Below, one piece after another: positions 63,543-64,000 of a stretch of 64,000 nucleotides of DNA. The notes under the pieces are model-generated. The model was not told the origin of the DNA. It was given only the letters and a program-made list of their open reading frames with translations, and did not search any database. This stretch comes from Neisseria arctica (lineage in GTDB: Bacteria > Pseudomonadota > Gammaproteobacteria > Burkholderiales > Neisseriaceae): positions 1,054,001-1,118,000 of the forward strand of contig NZ_CP091510.1 of the NCBI RefSeq assembly GCF_022870905.1, in the 5' to 3' direction. The translations under genes and the position numbers were made by a program. The number at the start of each line of letters is the position of its first letter. Position 1 is the stretch's first letter.

Positions 63543-64000
63543 TCAGTGCTGCTCGGTATGCTCGAGTGAAGAGTGATGAAGAATAATACGGATACGGCCG
63601 TCATCTCCCTTAATAAACTGCCAAGTTTTATCAACGGTAACATCATGGCCGTCTTTATTGGTGAAATGTACTTTACCCATGGTGGTGGCGGTATTGCCGG
63701 AAATAAAAAGCGCGGCGTTTTCAGGTTCGCATTTGGTCCAACCCTTGAGAGCGAATCCTTTATCGGTAGGAAAGTTTTTATTACCGCCCACGAAGTAGGA
63801 TAGCGCGCCTTCAGGAGTGGTACGGAATGTTTGCGGTTTCACGGATAATGTGGGTTTGAATAAAACCGGACCCATGTCATAGCCATATAAATCTTCGATG
63901 GCTTTTTGAGCTGATTTTTCTGCTGCTTTGCGGCCTCTTTGCTCATATGTGTTGCCGATATCCAATAATGAGCGACACCATTGGTTTTGTGCGTTTAAGA
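63543..64000 (-). CDS. Partial gene running off the window, unknown function
   Basis: The reading frame continues without a stop to the last base, and the only in-window starts (such as a TTG near 63965) are not convincing, so the true start lies beyond the window. At least 152 residues are visible. Landmarks are WCRSLLDIGNTYEQRGRKAA, YGYDMGPVLFKPTLSVKP, GALSYFVGGNK, GFALKGWTKCEPENAALFIS, VDKTWQFIKGDDGRIRI and the C-terminal LHHSSLEHTEQH. The W...F...D...IRIILHHSS ending resembles the SnoaL/NTF2-like fold, but I cannot name a function. Confidence 0.7.
   Translation of the reverse strand, partial: LNAQNQWCRSLLDIGNTYEQRGRKAAEKSAQKAIEDLYGYDMGPVLFKPTLSVKPQTFRTTPEGALSYFVGGNKNFPTDKGFALKGWTKCEPENAALFISGNTATTMGKVHFTNKDGHDVTVDKTWQFIKGDDGRIRIILHHSSLEHTEQH

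Overview
The window is an almost fully coding stretch of a Neisseria chromosome. Three things point there: dozens of copies of the Neisseria DNA uptake sequence core GCCGTCTGAA, gene contents and protein sequences typical of Neisseriaceae, and the habit of placing uptake sequences as inverted pairs at gene ends, where they act as terminators. The AG form (AGGCCGTCTGAA) is commonest, but many sites carry the AT form (ATGCCGTCTGAA). An NAD-type malate dehydrogenase argues against a meningococcus or gonococcus, so a commensal or animal-associated Neisseria is likely. I see no rRNA, tRNA, CRISPR array, prophage or plasmid module.

Layout: 0-4.4 kb holds aerobic ribonucleotide reductase nrdA-nrdB and its YfaE-type ferredoxin, with a possible 51-residue membrane ORF between nrdA and nrdB. 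4.6-9.1 kb has purL and the divergent PII gene glnB. 9.1-11.2 kb is a QseBC-type two-component system whose 5' leader is interrupted by a complete 713-bp IS1016-like element with a perfect 8-bp target duplication. 12-14.5 kb has an M14 carboxypeptidase and a chromate transporter. 14.6-18.3 kb is the iron-sulfur cluster operon iscR-iscS-iscU-(HhH protein)-iscA with hscB, led by an IscR-type operator over a good sigma-70 promoter; iscX lies far away at 62.8 kb. 18.7-28.8 kb is housekeeping: hisZ, purA, mdh, dinB, upp, grxD, an RsmB-type methyltransferase, a DUF3108 protein and purN.

29-36 kb has a divergent argO/argP-like exporter and regulator pair, a Mip-type isomerase lipoprotein, a CtpA-type protease, an EnvC-like murein hydrolase activator and yqgE-ruvX. 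36-37.4 kb is the most accessory-looking stretch: a stand-alone effector-binding domain protein and an overlooked 36-residue basic peptide gene with a very strong ribosome binding site and a hairpin leader. 37.4-45.2 kb has hom, gshB, dgkA, a PCu(A)C copper chaperone, an XRE regulator, trpE and recA. 45.6-54.3 kb has mfd, an aldehyde dehydrogenase with S-formylglutathione hydrolase, recR, and Tat-exported amiC overlapping tsaE. 54.7-58.5 kb has murI, two small exported proteins (one His/Lys-rich) and ettA. The end has copA, copZ, lldD, iscX, an unrecognised 102-residue protein and a gene running off the window.

Functional links: the EnvC-like protein has lost its zinc ligands and probably activates AmiC, also encoded here. 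The isc genes, iscX and monothiol grxD belong to one iron-sulfur network that also supplies YfaE and so NrdB. copA, copZ and the PCu(A)C protein are copper handling genes spread over 20 kb. I found no clear new multi-gene system. The best leads are the 36-residue peptide gene, the IS insertion between qseB and a PmrA/QseB-like box, and the His-rich exported protein behind a perfect palindrome.
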